A DNA stretch of 32,189 bases, taken from assembly GCA_903902705.1 (NCBI GenBank), contig CAIUVX010000024.1, positions 1 through 32,189 of the forward strand, in the 5' to 3' direction. Source of the stretch: an uncultured Methylococcales bacterium. Its GTDB lineage: Bacteria > Pseudomonadota > Gammaproteobacteria > Methylococcales > Methylomonadaceae. Numbering within the stretch: position 1 is the stretch's first letter; every line of letters starts with the position of its first letter. Shown here piece after piece: positions 8,601-18,509 of the stretch. The notes beneath the pieces were generated by a model. It did not search any database and was not told the DNA's origin. It worked only from the letters and a program-made list of their open reading frames with translations. The translations under genes and the position numbers were made by a program.

Positions 8601-9335
8601 TTAATTTTTATCCTTAGAAAAAAACCACATCTGATAAATACTGACCAAAACCTGCATTCCCATTGAAATCCCCATTAACGCGCCACTGACTACCACAACG
8701 TAGGCAAATTCGGGAATGGATTGGGTAATAAACCATGATAGCGTATCCATTAACATGGTCGCAAAAGGAATAACTACTGCAACTCTTTTTACATAGACAT
8801 TAATATCGCAAAGTAGAAATATCTTGCCGACAAAAAATAGAATAAAGGCGATACCAAATAAATGAATATGTGAGACACGAATTAAAGAGGCCGTGGTCGC
8901 ACCGCCTGCATGAGCAACTTGAGAGACACCCGCATAATTGTTTAAATCAGGTAACGAAGGATTAATACTAGGCGAGTGACAAGTTACACAGTCACGATTA
9001 AGTATTGGGGCAATTTTTTCTTTATATTCAGGTTCGTCTGCGCCTGTTTGTATCCACTTCAAAATGACATCCTTATCACTTTTAATCGTTAGATTGGGTT
9101 CCATGATGCCTGTAATCGCAGTACCTAACCGTGTTTGTAATTTAGAGCCGTGGTAATAAACGATAACATCGTCAATAGAAAGTCCCGCCTTACTGTCTCG
9201 TCCTTGATGGGTGTAGTACAAATTAGCCAGTGCGGCTATATAGCCAAGTCCTATCGTAAGCAAAAATACAGTATTTAAAATTCGCTCACTGACGGAAATA
9301 TCTTTAAAGCGGGTATAACGTTCTTTAACCATCAT
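8601..9335 (-). CDS. Membrane-anchored monohaem c-type cytochrome-like protein
   Basis: A 244-residue protein. The first transmembrane helix is at about 19-41. A periplasmic stretch of about 110 residues follows, with a single haem c attachment motif CVTCH at 116-120. Three further helices lie at roughly 155-176, 183-204 and 211-236. Two histidines (H156 and H158 in SHIHLFG) sit at the membrane face and could ligate haem or metal. CITCH-type membrane proteins of this shape are known to me as conserved hypothetical proteins of methane- and sulfur-oxidising gammaproteobacteria; their electron partner is not established. The GRDSKAGLSIDDVIVYYHGS segment after helix 1 is likely conserved. The start is MMVKERY, where either methionine could serve. 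It is a single gene, divergent from the hrpA/PilZ region. Confidence 0.7.
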   Translation of the reverse strand: MMVKERYTRFKDISVSERILNTVFLLTIGLGYIAALANLYYTHQGRDSKAGLSIDDVIVYYHGSKLQTRLGTAITGIMEPNLTIKSDKDVILKWIQTGADEPEYKEKIAPILNRDCVTCHSPSINPSLPDLNNYAGVSQVAHAGGATTASLIRVSHIHLFGIAFILFFVGKIFLLCDINVYVKRVAVVIPFATMLMDTLSWFITQSIPEFAYVVVVSGALMGISMGMQVLVSIYQMWFFSKDKN

Positions 9336-9471
9336 TGTCTCTTTTAATGTGTGATAATGTTTATACCATTGGTTTATCTTGCTATGGTCGATAAGCTAAC
9401 TCAATCTACAATACACGCAAACCCTGTTACTACACCAAATTTTAATTCAAACCAACAACCTTAAAGGGTAG

Positions 9472-9788
9472 TTGCAGCGCAAAACTGCACACACAAACGG
9501 CATTGACATAAAGTTTTCAGCGCAATTAATGACGGTAGCTAATGAAGCGGGTAAAATTACCTTAGACATCATGACGCTTTACAGTATGATAAAATCAGAA
9601 TTACAGCGATTTAATGCGAATGATCCACTGGCAAAAAATATTAACGAGCAGTTAGATTTGCTGATTTATACAGGATTTATTCGTCATACCCCTTATACAC
9701 AACTTAAAGCCATACCGCGTTATTTAAAACCGCTTACCCCATGTCTGCCAAACGCATGGATAAACTGTGGGATGAGTATATGGGCTAG
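9472..9788 (+). pseudogene. 3' remnant of hrpA (ATP-dependent RNA helicase)
   Basis: The reading frame encodes AGKITLDIMTLYSMIKSEL and then LDLLIYTGFIRHTPYTQL, KAIPRYLK. This is the pattern at the extreme C-terminus (DUF3418) of HrpA helicases (YPGF...TPxxRLxxLPRYLKA). After RYLK the expected sequence shifts frame (AYPMSAKRMDKLWDEYMG then TAG at 9786), so the tail is broken. The helicase, RecA-like and HA2 parts (over 1,000 residues) are missing, and no start codon other than a TTG is available. It is a leftover 3' end after deletion. The original frame runs on without a stop into the PilZ gene downstream, which makes a misleading 217-codon fused reading frame. Confidence 0.7.
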
Positions 9789-9816
9789 CAATTTAAATTT
9801 TTATTGGATAAAACTT

Positions 9817-10125
9817 ATGAGTAACATTATTGAACAACGAAGCGCGGCTCGCGTGAATGTAAGTTGCGATCTGCGCTTTAGATCAATAGACTCTAACAAA
9901 TTTTATGAAGCGAGTTGTATAGATTTAAGCATCACTGGGATTTCATTTTGCTGCGATTACGAATTTCAAATCGGTGAAAAAGTAGAAGTAGAAGTACATC
10001 CTGCTCCCCCTATTATGTTTTCAACCTCATTTATCATCGTAATCGTTAGAGTTGAACGCCAAGAAAACGGGCTTTTTAATCTGGGTGCTAGTATTGAATA
10101 TGAACAAGAAGATAATCAAGCATAA
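9817..10125 (+). CDS. PilZ-domain protein (c-di-GMP receptor)
   Basis: A 102-residue single-domain PilZ protein. The two c-di-GMP signature motifs are both present: RxxxR at residues 8-12 (RSAAR) and DxSxxG at 36-41 (DLSITG). The six-stranded barrel follows, with GEKVEVEVHPAP and the terminal FNLGASIEYE. PilZ proteins bind cyclic di-GMP and pass the signal to motility, polysaccharide or secretion partners. I choose ATG 9817, with GGAT about ten bases upstream, because the domain begins right there. The longer in-frame upstream extension is hrpA debris. Two diguanylate cyclases encoded elsewhere in the window could supply its ligand. Confidence 0.88.
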   Translation: MSNIIEQRSAARVNVSCDLRFRSIDSNKFYEASCIDLSITGISFCCDYEFQIGEKVEVEVHPAPPIMFSTSFIIVIVRVERQENGLFNLGASIEYEQEDNQA

Positions 10126-10184
10126 AATAGCTCAAACGTATTGTGAGCAATGTTTATGACACATAATAACAACGAGGTAACAAA

Positions 10185-10487
10185 ATGGAACATTCTGAAA
10201 AAGAACTAGGTATTACAATTGCGGTATTTGAGCGATTTGAAAAACAAAGACTACCCGAACTTCTGTGGATTAAAGGTAAAGTTGATAAGGGTGAATTACT
10301 CAGCGACGGTGATATGGAGTTTTTAGAACAAGTCTCTCAAAATACCAATGATATTAAATCACTAGTGGATAAACAGCCAGAATGGCAAACGTTATACGCA
10401 CAAGCGATAAACCTTTATGAAGAAATTATCGCCAAAGCACTGGAAAACCAACAAGCGGCAGCTACTAGCAACGGACAAAGCGAGTAA
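10185..10487 (+). CDS. Conserved hypothetical small helical protein
   Basis: A 100-residue acidic protein with no signal peptide or membrane span. It is predicted mostly helical by eye (LGITIAVFERFEKQRLPELL, EFLEQVSQNTNDIKSLVDK, LYAQAINLYEEIIAKALEN), and its tail is low-complexity A/T/S/Q/N. A strong ribosome site (GAGGTAA) precedes the ATG. It ends 29 bases before fhs on the same strand, so the two may be cotranscribed. I do not recognise a named family. The gene looks real from its ribosome site, length and codon use. Confidence 0.75.
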   Translation: MEHSEKELGITIAVFERFEKQRLPELLWIKGKVDKGELLSDGDMEFLEQVSQNTNDIKSLVDKQPEWQTLYAQAINLYEEIIAKALENQQAAATSNGQSE

Positions 10488-10516
10488 GCTTGTTTTAACT
10501 CTCATTAGGAAATGTA

Positions 10517-12190
10517 ATGTCTGATATAGAAATCGCCCAACAAGCGAACATGAAGCCGATTATTGATTTAGTCAAACAACAATACGGTATTGATGCCCAG
10601 CACCTAGACCCTATTGGACATTACAAAGCCAAAATGTCCTTGGAATATGTTAATAGCTTGACCGACAAACCAGACGGCAAATTAATTTTAGTTACTGCGA
10701 TTAGTCCAACGCCCGCAGGTGAAGGCAAAACCACCACTACTGTGGGTTTAGGCGATGCGATGAATCGTTTAAAGAAAAAAACTATGATGTGCTTGCGAGA
10801 GCCATCTTTAGGTCCTTGTTTTGGTGTTAAAGGTGGCGCGGCTGGCGGTGGTTATGCGCAAATTGTACCAATGGAAGATATTAATCTGCATTTTACGGGG
10901 GACTTTCATGCCATAGGTGTCGCGCACAATTTACTATCTGCGTTAATTGACAACCACATTCATCACGGAAATGAATTGGACATAGACCCACGTCGTATTC
11001 AATGGAAGCGTGTGGTTGATATGAATGATCGGGCTTTGCGTAATATTGTGGTTGGCATGGGCGGCGCGGCAAATGGCTATTTGCGTGAAGACGGCTTTGA
11101 CATTGTCGTTGCCTCAGAAGTGATGGCGATTTTGTGTTTAGCAACTAGCCGCGCAGATTTAAAAGAACGTTTAGGACGCATAATCATCGGATATAAATCT
11201 GATAAAGTCACCCCCGTTTATGCAAGAGACTTAAAAGCACAGGGTGCAATGGCGGCAATATTAAAAGACGCGTTTAAACCCAATTTGGTACAAACGCTAG
11301 AAAACAATATCGCCTTGATTCACGGCGGTCCTTTTGCCAATATCGCCCACGGTTGCAATACTGTCATAGCCACGCAGACTGCTTTAAAGCTGGCTGATTA
11401 TGTGATTACTGAAGCAGGTTTCGGTGCCGATTTAGGCGCGGAAAAATTTATTGATATTAAATGCCGATTGTCAGGACTCAAGCCCTCGGCAGTGGTATTA
11501 GTGGCAACCATACGCGCTCTTAAGTTTCATAGTGGCATCGCTAAAGAACAACTCAATAAAGAAAATATTGCTGCCATAGAAGAAGGTTTTGCCAATTTAG
11601 AGCGGCATTATTACAACATCACCCAGCATTACGGTCTGCCTTGCGTAATATGTATTAATCACTTCTCCTTTGACACTGACGCTGAAATTGCCTTTCTAAA
11701 AGACAAATGCGCCAACTTAGGCGCGACTTGCGTGACTTCTAAACATTGGGCAAAAGGCGGAGCGGGGGCGGAAGACCTAGCAAAAGCGGTACTAGAAATT
11801 GTTGATAACCGTGAGCCAAGTTTCAGCTACGTCTATGATGAAAACTTAAGCTTATGGGATAAAATTGAAACCATAGCCACCAAATTATATGGTGCGGCGG
11901 GTATTAACGCGAACGCCCAAATAAAAGCCCAACTTAGCGCGTGGAATAGCGATTATGGAAAATTCCCTGTTTGTATCGCCAAAACTCAAATGTCATTTTC
12001 CACTAACCCGCTTGCTAAAGGTGCGCCGTATGATCATACCCTAGAAATCCGTGATGTCAGACTTGCCAATGGTGCAGGTTTTATCGTTGCCATTGCAGGC
12101 GATATAATGACCATGCCAGGTTTACCCAAATCCCCCGCCGCTGAACGTATCGATATTGATGATGATGGGCGTATTACGGGATTATTTTAA
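10517..12190 (+). CDS. fhs: Formate-tetrahydrofolate ligase
   Basis: A 557-residue protein of normal length for the family. It catalyses ATP-dependent formylation of tetrahydrofolate to 10-formyl-THF, feeding C1 units into purine, formyl-Met and serine metabolism. The nucleotide site [12 protein letters not shown] is at residues 64-75, the signature [20 protein letters not shown] is near 103-122, and [16 protein letters not shown] follows. [13 protein letters not shown] and [20 protein letters not shown] are also characteristic. The ATG at 10517 has AGGAAA upstream. In methylotrophs the enzyme links formate oxidation to assimilation; that context would fit but is not proven by this window. 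purB, another folate/purine-related gene, lies 2.6 kb away but on the other strand. Confidence 0.97.
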   Translation: MSDIEIAQQANMKPIIDLVKQQYGIDAQHLDPIGHYKAKMSLEYVNSLTDKPDGKLILVTAISPTPAGEGKTTTTVGLGDAMNRLKKKTMMCLREPSLGPCFGVKGGAAGGGYAQIVPMEDINLHFTGDFHAIGVAHNLLSALIDNHIHHGNELDIDPRRIQWKRVVDMNDRALRNIVVGMGGAANGYLREDGFDIVVASEVMAILCLATSRADLKERLGRIIIGYKSDKVTPVYARDLKAQGAMAAILKDAFKPNLVQTLENNIALIHGGPFANIAHGCNTVIATQTALKLADYVITEAGFGADLGAEKFIDIKCRLSGLKPSAVVLVATIRALKFHSGIAKEQLNKENIAAIEEGFANLERHYYNITQHYGLPCVICINHFSFDTDAEIAFLKDKCANLGATCVTSKHWAKGGAGAEDLAKAVLEIVDNREPSFSYVYDENLSLWDKIETIATKLYGAAGINANAQIKAQLSAWNSDYGKFPVCIAKTQMSFSTNPLAKGAPYDHTLEIRDVRLANGAGFIVAIAGDIMTMPGLPKSPAAERIDIDDDGRITGLF

Positions 12191-12209
12191 ACAGGATTTA
12201 GCCGTCGAG

Positions 12210-12241
12210 GGAATTGAGAGTTTGGCAATTCCAGATTTTTT
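12210..12241 (+). terminator. Terminator after fhs
   Basis: GGAATTG (12210-12216) pairs with CAATTCC (12226-12232) around a 9-base loop, followed by a T-run at 12236-12241. It lies 20 bases after the fhs stop and just before the convergent diguanylate cyclase gene ends. Confidence 0.8.
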
Positions 12242-12263
12242 CTGCTAACAATTCAACTAAGCG

Positions 12264-14639
12264 TTATATTGAACTCGCGGCAGAAAAATAGGCAAAACAA
12301 CCGCGTCCGTTGTCTTTCGCTTGATAAAGCGCGGTGTCTGCATGATCCATGAGTTTTTCAGGGGTATTGCCGTCTTGGGGATAAATACTAATGCCAATAC
12401 TCGCGCCAATTTGTACCGTATGATTGTTGGACAATTGAAACGGTAGGGTTAAATCGGCTATCACTTTTAACGCAATTTTTTCAGCCGCTTTGGGAATTTT
12501 CAGATTTTCTAACACCAGAACAAATTCATCACCGCCTAAACGTGCCACCATGTCACTTTGACGCAAACAGTGGGTAATTCTTAGCGCAACTTGTTTGAGT
12601 AATTCATCACCAGCGGCGTGTCCTAAGCTATCATTCACTGCTTTGAATTTATCTAAGTCCATCATAAAGACCGCGAATTGGCTATTCGCTCGATGATTAA
12701 GCGTGATTGCATACTGCAATCTATCCAATAATTTCCGCCGATTGGGCAAACCTGTAAGCGGATCATAAAACGCGAGTTGTTTAATAGTTTCTTCGTCAGC
12801 TTTACGCTCAGTTATATCAATATAGGTGTAAATATGACCCTCTGCAAAGTCAATTCCTGAGACCACCATCACGCGCTCGACACCGTCTTTACAGGTGATA
12901 CGGTATTCAAGGGGTTCGATGTCCGTACCCAAATGAGCGGCTTTTTCAACGGCAGCTGTCCATGTTGCTATGACTTGTTGACGGTAATTTTTATCAGGAT
13001 AAGCAAGCAGCCACCAGTGTTCGATGGTGGGAAGATTCTTTAAGGTATAGCCAAAAGTGTGTTTAAAGCGGTCATTGATAAAAATTAACTCATCTCTGTT
13101 ATTGGTTAAGCCCAAGGCTAAGGGCATTTTCTCAATCAACAGCCGAAACCGTTGCTCACTTTCTTTCAATTCTACTTCAAGCCGATATTGTTCGGTGACA
13201 TCGGTTAAAATGCACAGCGTATGCTGGAATACCCCTTGAGCGTCTTTGATAATACGCCCGTTTATTGTCACTAAGCGTTTTTCCCCTGTATCACGGCGTA
13301 CCAATTCAAATAGAGGACTCAATACATAGCCTTCTTTTTTAAAACTCGATATAACCCCTTCTTTTTTAAATTGACTAAAGGTTTGAGTCACCAGTGATTT
13401 TGATGATTCAGTCATAAAATCGCCAAAAAACCGACCAATGACCTCGTTGGGTTGGCAGCCCACCATCTCAAGCCATGCTTGATTGACAGATAGAAAATTA
13501 CCTTCAATATCCAGTGATTGATAGGGGAGCGGCGCATTCTCAAATAAATTTCTAAAACTATTTTCACTATCACGCAGTCGTTGTTCCATTCTTTTGCGCT
13601 CAGTGACATCCCGAAAACTCCACACTCGTCCCACGGGTTCATCGTTAAGATATTGTGGTCGGGAATAACGCTCTATAATTCTGCCATCGTTGAAATGCAG
13701 TTCGGAAAAAGTATCGTCATGAAGGTGTTTGTAAATATTTATTACCTCATTAATAAAGCTTTCTTTGTCAACAAGCTGACTCAATACAAAGTTGAGCAGT
13801 AGTTCGTCGCTCTTTGCATTGAACATAAGTTCAGGAATAGCCCACATCTTAACAAACAGGCTGTTGTATTTAGTAATTTTACCCGTTAAATCAACGGCTA
13901 AGAGGGCATCTTCAGTGGACTCAAGGATCGTATTTAATAGCGAAACCGATTTTTTCAGGTCTACTTGTGCCTGATTTTTTTCGGTAAGATACTTTTCGTT
14001 GCACATCAACGCAAAGCCGAAAGAAGTCCCGACAATAAAGATAGCGTTGGTTAAATAGGCTATATCCTGAACGATATTGTGCTGAAATAAGGTTTGTTCA
14101 GGCTGAATATTCCAAACTAAATAATAAATTGCGCGTATGACATAGACACACGAGGCAAAAGCAAAAAAAGCCGCTGTTAAACGATGACTTCTAGGGCAAA
14201 CACCGTGCTGTTTGGTCAATAACAAAAAGCTGTTTGCCAGCAACACGACTGCAACAGATAGCGAGGTCAAAACGATTTTAGCAGCCATATTAAAGCTGAT
14301 GTGGACGAAATAAATATGTCCGATAAAGACAATGGCTACCAATACATATAGCCATCGCACGGATACCTTAAATTCTTTAAATGCCACCAAGGCATGAAAA
14401 TAAAAAACCAATGCTAAAAAACCAAGGGTAGTCCCTATTACCAGCGAGAAAAAATTCGGAATAATCCCGTATAGAGCCAATAAAAGCCAACTTGTCGCCA
14501 TTAATAACAATGCCGTTGCCCAGCAATGTACGCCTTTGACATCGGTTAAATAATCGCGTGACACCACGAATAAGCCAGCACTCATTAATAATGACATAAT
14601 GATGGTAAAAATAACGATGCTAAAAGGATCAATGTGCAT
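12264..14639 (-). CDS. Membrane diguanylate cyclase, 7TM-PAS-PAS-PAS-GGDEF
   Basis: A 791-residue protein. About seven hydrophobic helices occupy residues 1-215. Three PAS domains follow (about 232-350, 355-485 and 490-615), each ending in a DVTE/DITE motif typical of PAS/PAC linkers (FRDVTERKR, LTDVTEQYR, YIDITERKA). The GGDEF domain comes last, with the catalytic GGDEF at 702-706 and the product-inhibition I-site RQSD five residues upstream. It should therefore make cyclic di-GMP and be subject to feedback inhibition. There is no EAL domain. A membrane or PAS-bound signal, possibly redox or a small ligand, is the likely input; none is identified. It lies downstream of purB on the same strand, separated by a palindromic repeat. 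Confidence 0.93.
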   Translation of the reverse strand: MHIDPFSIVIFTIIMSLLMSAGLFVVSRDYLTDVKGVHCWATALLLMATSWLLLALYGIIPNFFSLVIGTTLGFLALVFYFHALVAFKEFKVSVRWLYVLVAIVFIGHIYFVHISFNMAAKIVLTSLSVAVVLLANSFLLLTKQHGVCPRSHRLTAAFFAFASCVYVIRAIYYLVWNIQPEQTLFQHNIVQDIAYLTNAIFIVGTSFGFALMCNEKYLTEKNQAQVDLKKSVSLLNTILESTEDALLAVDLTGKITKYNSLFVKMWAIPELMFNAKSDELLLNFVLSQLVDKESFINEVINIYKHLHDDTFSELHFNDGRIIERYSRPQYLNDEPVGRVWSFRDVTERKRMEQRLRDSENSFRNLFENAPLPYQSLDIEGNFLSVNQAWLEMVGCQPNEVIGRFFGDFMTESSKSLVTQTFSQFKKEGVISSFKKEGYVLSPLFELVRRDTGEKRLVTINGRIIKDAQGVFQHTLCILTDVTEQYRLEVELKESEQRFRLLIEKMPLALGLTNNRDELIFINDRFKHTFGYTLKNLPTIEHWWLLAYPDKNYRQQVIATWTAAVEKAAHLGTDIEPLEYRITCKDGVERVMVVSGIDFAEGHIYTYIDITERKADEETIKQLAFYDPLTGLPNRRKLLDRLQYAITLNHRANSQFAVFMMDLDKFKAVNDSLGHAAGDELLKQVALRITHCLRQSDMVARLGGDEFVLVLENLKIPKAAEKIALKVIADLTLPFQLSNNHTVQIGASIGISIYPQDGNTPEKLMDHADTALYQAKDNGRGCFAYFSAASSI

Positions 14640-14666
14640 AAAAAATTAACCTGATAAGTAGCTGTT

Positions 14667-16164
<1,498 letters not shown>

Positions 16165-16305
16165 TTATCCTGTTAGATGGTTAAATAGTCTCAGTTTAAT
16201 TCTCATGTAACAATTTTGGAACTAAAATAGGCGTTATCAGACAATTTATTTACCAATGGGAGCTTGCACTCCTTATGAGTCACTCAAAAATAACCAGAGG
16301 CTATT

Positions 16306-16785
16306 ATGTTAAAAGTTTTAATTTTATGTACGGGAAATTCTTGCCGCAGTGTGTTAGGCGAAGCGTTAATTAATCACATGCAGAACGGGAGATTACGAGC
16401 CTTTTCAGCGGGTAGTCGTCCGCTAGGCAAAGTGAATACTAACGCGCTTGCAACCTTAAAACGTAACGGTATTGCGACTGAAGGTTTTACTAGCCAATCA
16501 TGGAATGAATTTGCCGATCAAAACATTGATATTGCCATTACGGTGTGTGATTCTGCTGCGGGTGAAGCCTGTCCTGTGTATTTAAACAGTGTAGTAAGAG
16601 GACATTGGGGTTTGCCTGATCCTGCTCATGTTACGGGTAGTGAACAAGAGATTGCAGCAGCGTTTCAAGCGACTTACAACGCATTGGAAAAACGTATTCA
16701 ACGGTTATTAGCCTTACCGTTTGAAACCATGCCAGCGGCTGAATTAACGTTAGCATTGAATAAAATCGGTGCAGAAACACTATGA
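16306..16785 (+). CDS. arsC: Arsenate reductase, thioredoxin-coupled type
   Basis: A 159-residue protein of the low-molecular-weight phosphatase fold. The P-loop CTGNSCRS has its nucleophile C8, and C81 and C89 (in [11 protein letters not shown]) form the expected relay, so the enzyme should reduce arsenate to arsenite using thioredoxin. HWGLPDP is the family's conserved aspartate loop. The ribosome site AGAGG precedes ATG 16306. It overlaps the ACR3 pump gene by 4 bases (ATGA), so the two are translationally coupled. No arsR repressor is adjacent. The C-terminal 15 residues are longer than in minimal ArsC proteins. Confidence 0.94.
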   Translation: MLKVLILCTGNSCRSVLGEALINHMQNGRLRAFSAGSRPLGKVNTNALATLKRNGIATEGFTSQSWNEFADQNIDIAITVCDSAAGEACPVYLNSVVRGHWGLPDPAHVTGSEQEIAAAFQATYNALEKRIQRLLALPFETMPAAELTLALNKIGAETL

Positions 16786-17840
16786 CTACGCAAACAGAAA
16801 AACGCTTAGGTTTTGTTGAACGATTTTTAACGTTGTGGATTTTTATCACGATGGCGGCTGGTGTTGCCTTGGGTTATTTTGTGCCTAGCTTTAATTTATG
16901 GCTGACAAAATTTCAAGTCGGAACAACGTCTATTCCGATTGCTATCGGCTTGATTCTGATGATGTATCCGCCACTGGCAAAAGTGCGTTACGAGGAAGTA
17001 CCGCGTATTTTTAAGAATACCAAGGTGTTGATATTGTCTTTGGTACAGAACTGGATTATTGGCCCTGTATTAATGTTTGTACTGGCTATCGTATTCTTGC
17101 GTGATTATCCAGATTACATGGTCGGCTTGATTATTATCGGCTTGTCGCGTTGTATTGCGATGGTGTTGGTATGGAATGAATTAGCGGACGGCGATAGCGA
17201 ATATTGCGCGGGTTTAGTGGCGTTTAACTCTATTTTTCAAATGCTGTTTTTTTCCATTTATGCCTATATTTTTGTCACCGTGTTGCCCGATTGGTTAGGC
17301 ATTGCTTCTGGCTTGGAAGTGCCGATTACTATTGTTGAAGTTGCTAAAAGTGTGTTGATTTATTTGGGTATTCCGTTTTTGTTAGGATTATTGACACGGT
17401 TTTTTTTAGTGCGCAGTAAAGGACAAATCTGGTATGAAGAAAAATTCATTCCCAAAATTAGTCCAATAACACTGATTGCCTTGTTGTTCACCATTTTGGT
17501 GATGTTTTCACTCAAAGGCGAAGTCATTGTACAACTGCCGTTCGATGTGCTGCGTATCGCCGTACCGCTGGTGATTTATTTTCTGATTATGTTTTTACTG
17601 ACATTTTTTATGTCAGCAAAACTAGGCGCGGGGTATCGTATTTCAGCAACACTGTCATTCACAGCGGCAAGCAATAATTTTGAATTAGCGATTGCCGTCG
17701 CAGTGGCTATTTTTGGCTTGCAATCGGGTGAAGCTTTTGCCGCAGTGATCGGGCCGTTGGTGGAAGTGCCTGTGCTGATTGCCTTGGTCAATGTCGCCAT
17801 TTATTTTAGAGGAAAATATTTTTTACCCGTTGTTGCGTAA
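16782..17840 (+). CDS. ACR3-family arsenite efflux permease
   Basis: A 352-residue polytopic membrane protein with about ten helices. The essential cysteine of ACR3 pumps is present as C124 in [12 protein letters not shown], and [16 protein letters not shown] and [13 protein letters not shown] mark the second half. It exports arsenite, the product of the ArsC encoded immediately upstream, from the cytoplasm using the proton motive force. Its start overlaps the arsC stop by ATGA. Beyond the stop, CCGTTGTTG (17827-17835) and CAACAACGG (17846-17854) form a 9-bp hairpin spanning the stop codon, without a clear T-run. Often named arsB or acr3 in annotations. Confidence 0.94.
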   Translation: MTTQTEKRLGFVERFLTLWIFITMAAGVALGYFVPSFNLWLTKFQVGTTSIPIAIGLILMMYPPLAKVRYEEVPRIFKNTKVLILSLVQNWIIGPVLMFVLAIVFLRDYPDYMVGLIIIGLSRCIAMVLVWNELADGDSEYCAGLVAFNSIFQMLFFSIYAYIFVTVLPDWLGIASGLEVPITIVEVAKSVLIYLGIPFLLGLLTRFFLVRSKGQIWYEEKFIPKISPITLIALLFTILVMFSLKGEVIVQLPFDVLRIAVPLVIYFLIMFLLTFFMSAKLGAGYRISATLSFTAASNNFELAIAVAVAIFGLQSGEAFAAVIGPLVEVPVLIALVNVAIYFRGKYFLPVVA

Positions 17841-17861
17841 CTAATCAACAACGGTCAAAAA

Positions 17862-18494
17862 TTATTTGGCAACCGTGAGTGCAATGCCTTCTTGGCGTAA
17901 TAATTCTGGTAGTTTAGGGGAGTTTGTTTTGATTAATTGTGCTACCGCATCATACCAATAACCTGCTTTGGTCATTTGGGCTGTATCCTTTAGTGGTGCG
18001 GTGGGTATTTCATAGCGAATAGTTGAGTCAGCTAATAAATCGTCTGAGGGTTGTTCAGAATCAGCAATCAGTGTGACAGACCAAGTGTAGTCTTGCCCAG
18101 CCGCTAATGCTACACCGTAATCAGCAAGGCGAATAGCTTGAATTCCCTTTGTTGTGATTTTCCCAATATTTTTTTTCAACAATGGCTGGTTTTCACCTTG
18201 TCGCACACTGATTTCAATCTCGTAGGGAGGAATGCTAGAGGTGTTCCAGTACAATGTAGGGGTCGCTAAACTGGTCAATCCTGTTTTAGTCGCCGCAAAA
18301 AGTTGAATTTGTCCGCCGCTAATAACATGAGCTTGAGTGTTTGCTTTTTTGAAGCCGCGTGTTCCACCACCGACACGCGCTGCGGGTGTGCCAAGTTGAG
18401 GAGGGCTAAAAGCGATAGAGCGTTCTGCGTGTGTTGTTTGTGTTGGCAATAGCACAACAGTGATCAGCATAAGTGAAAGAGCGGTGCGTTTCAT
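17862..18494 (-). CDS. DUF928 periplasmic protein
   Basis: A 210-residue protein with a signal peptide (MKRTALSLMLITVVLLP, cleavage likely after TQTTHA). The DUF928 hallmark RVGGGTRG lies at about 41-48. A beta-rich middle (IQLFAATKTGLTSLATPTLYW, YEIEISVRQG) and a helical C-terminal part beginning GYWYDAVAQLIK follow. DUF928 proteins are common in cyanobacteria and some sulfur and methane oxidisers, next to CHASE2 cyclases, CHAT proteins or two-partner-secretion genes. Their activity is unknown. The gene begins 15 bases after the cyclase gene on the same strand, with AAGGA as ribosome site just after the cyclase stop, so they form an operon. Confidence 0.88.
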   Translation of the reverse strand: MKRTALSLMLITVVLLPTQTTHAERSIAFSPPQLGTPAARVGGGTRGFKKANTQAHVISGGQIQLFAATKTGLTSLATPTLYWNTSSIPPYEIEISVRQGENQPLLKKNIGKITTKGIQAIRLADYGVALAAGQDYTWSVTLIADSEQPSDDLLADSTIRYEIPTAPLKDTAQMTKAGYWYDAVAQLIKTNSPKLPELLRQEGIALTVAK

Positions 18495-18509
18495 GGATAA
18501 GAGTCCTTA

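Noticed and set aside
12264-12300. EAL phosphodiesterase domain after GGDEF
   Set aside because: The protein ends about 85 residues after GGDEF, so only the cyclase domain is present.
17827-17854. 9-bp hairpin at the ACR3 stop as a terminator
   Set aside because: The stem is perfect but neither strand has a T-run after it, so I note it only within the gene entry.
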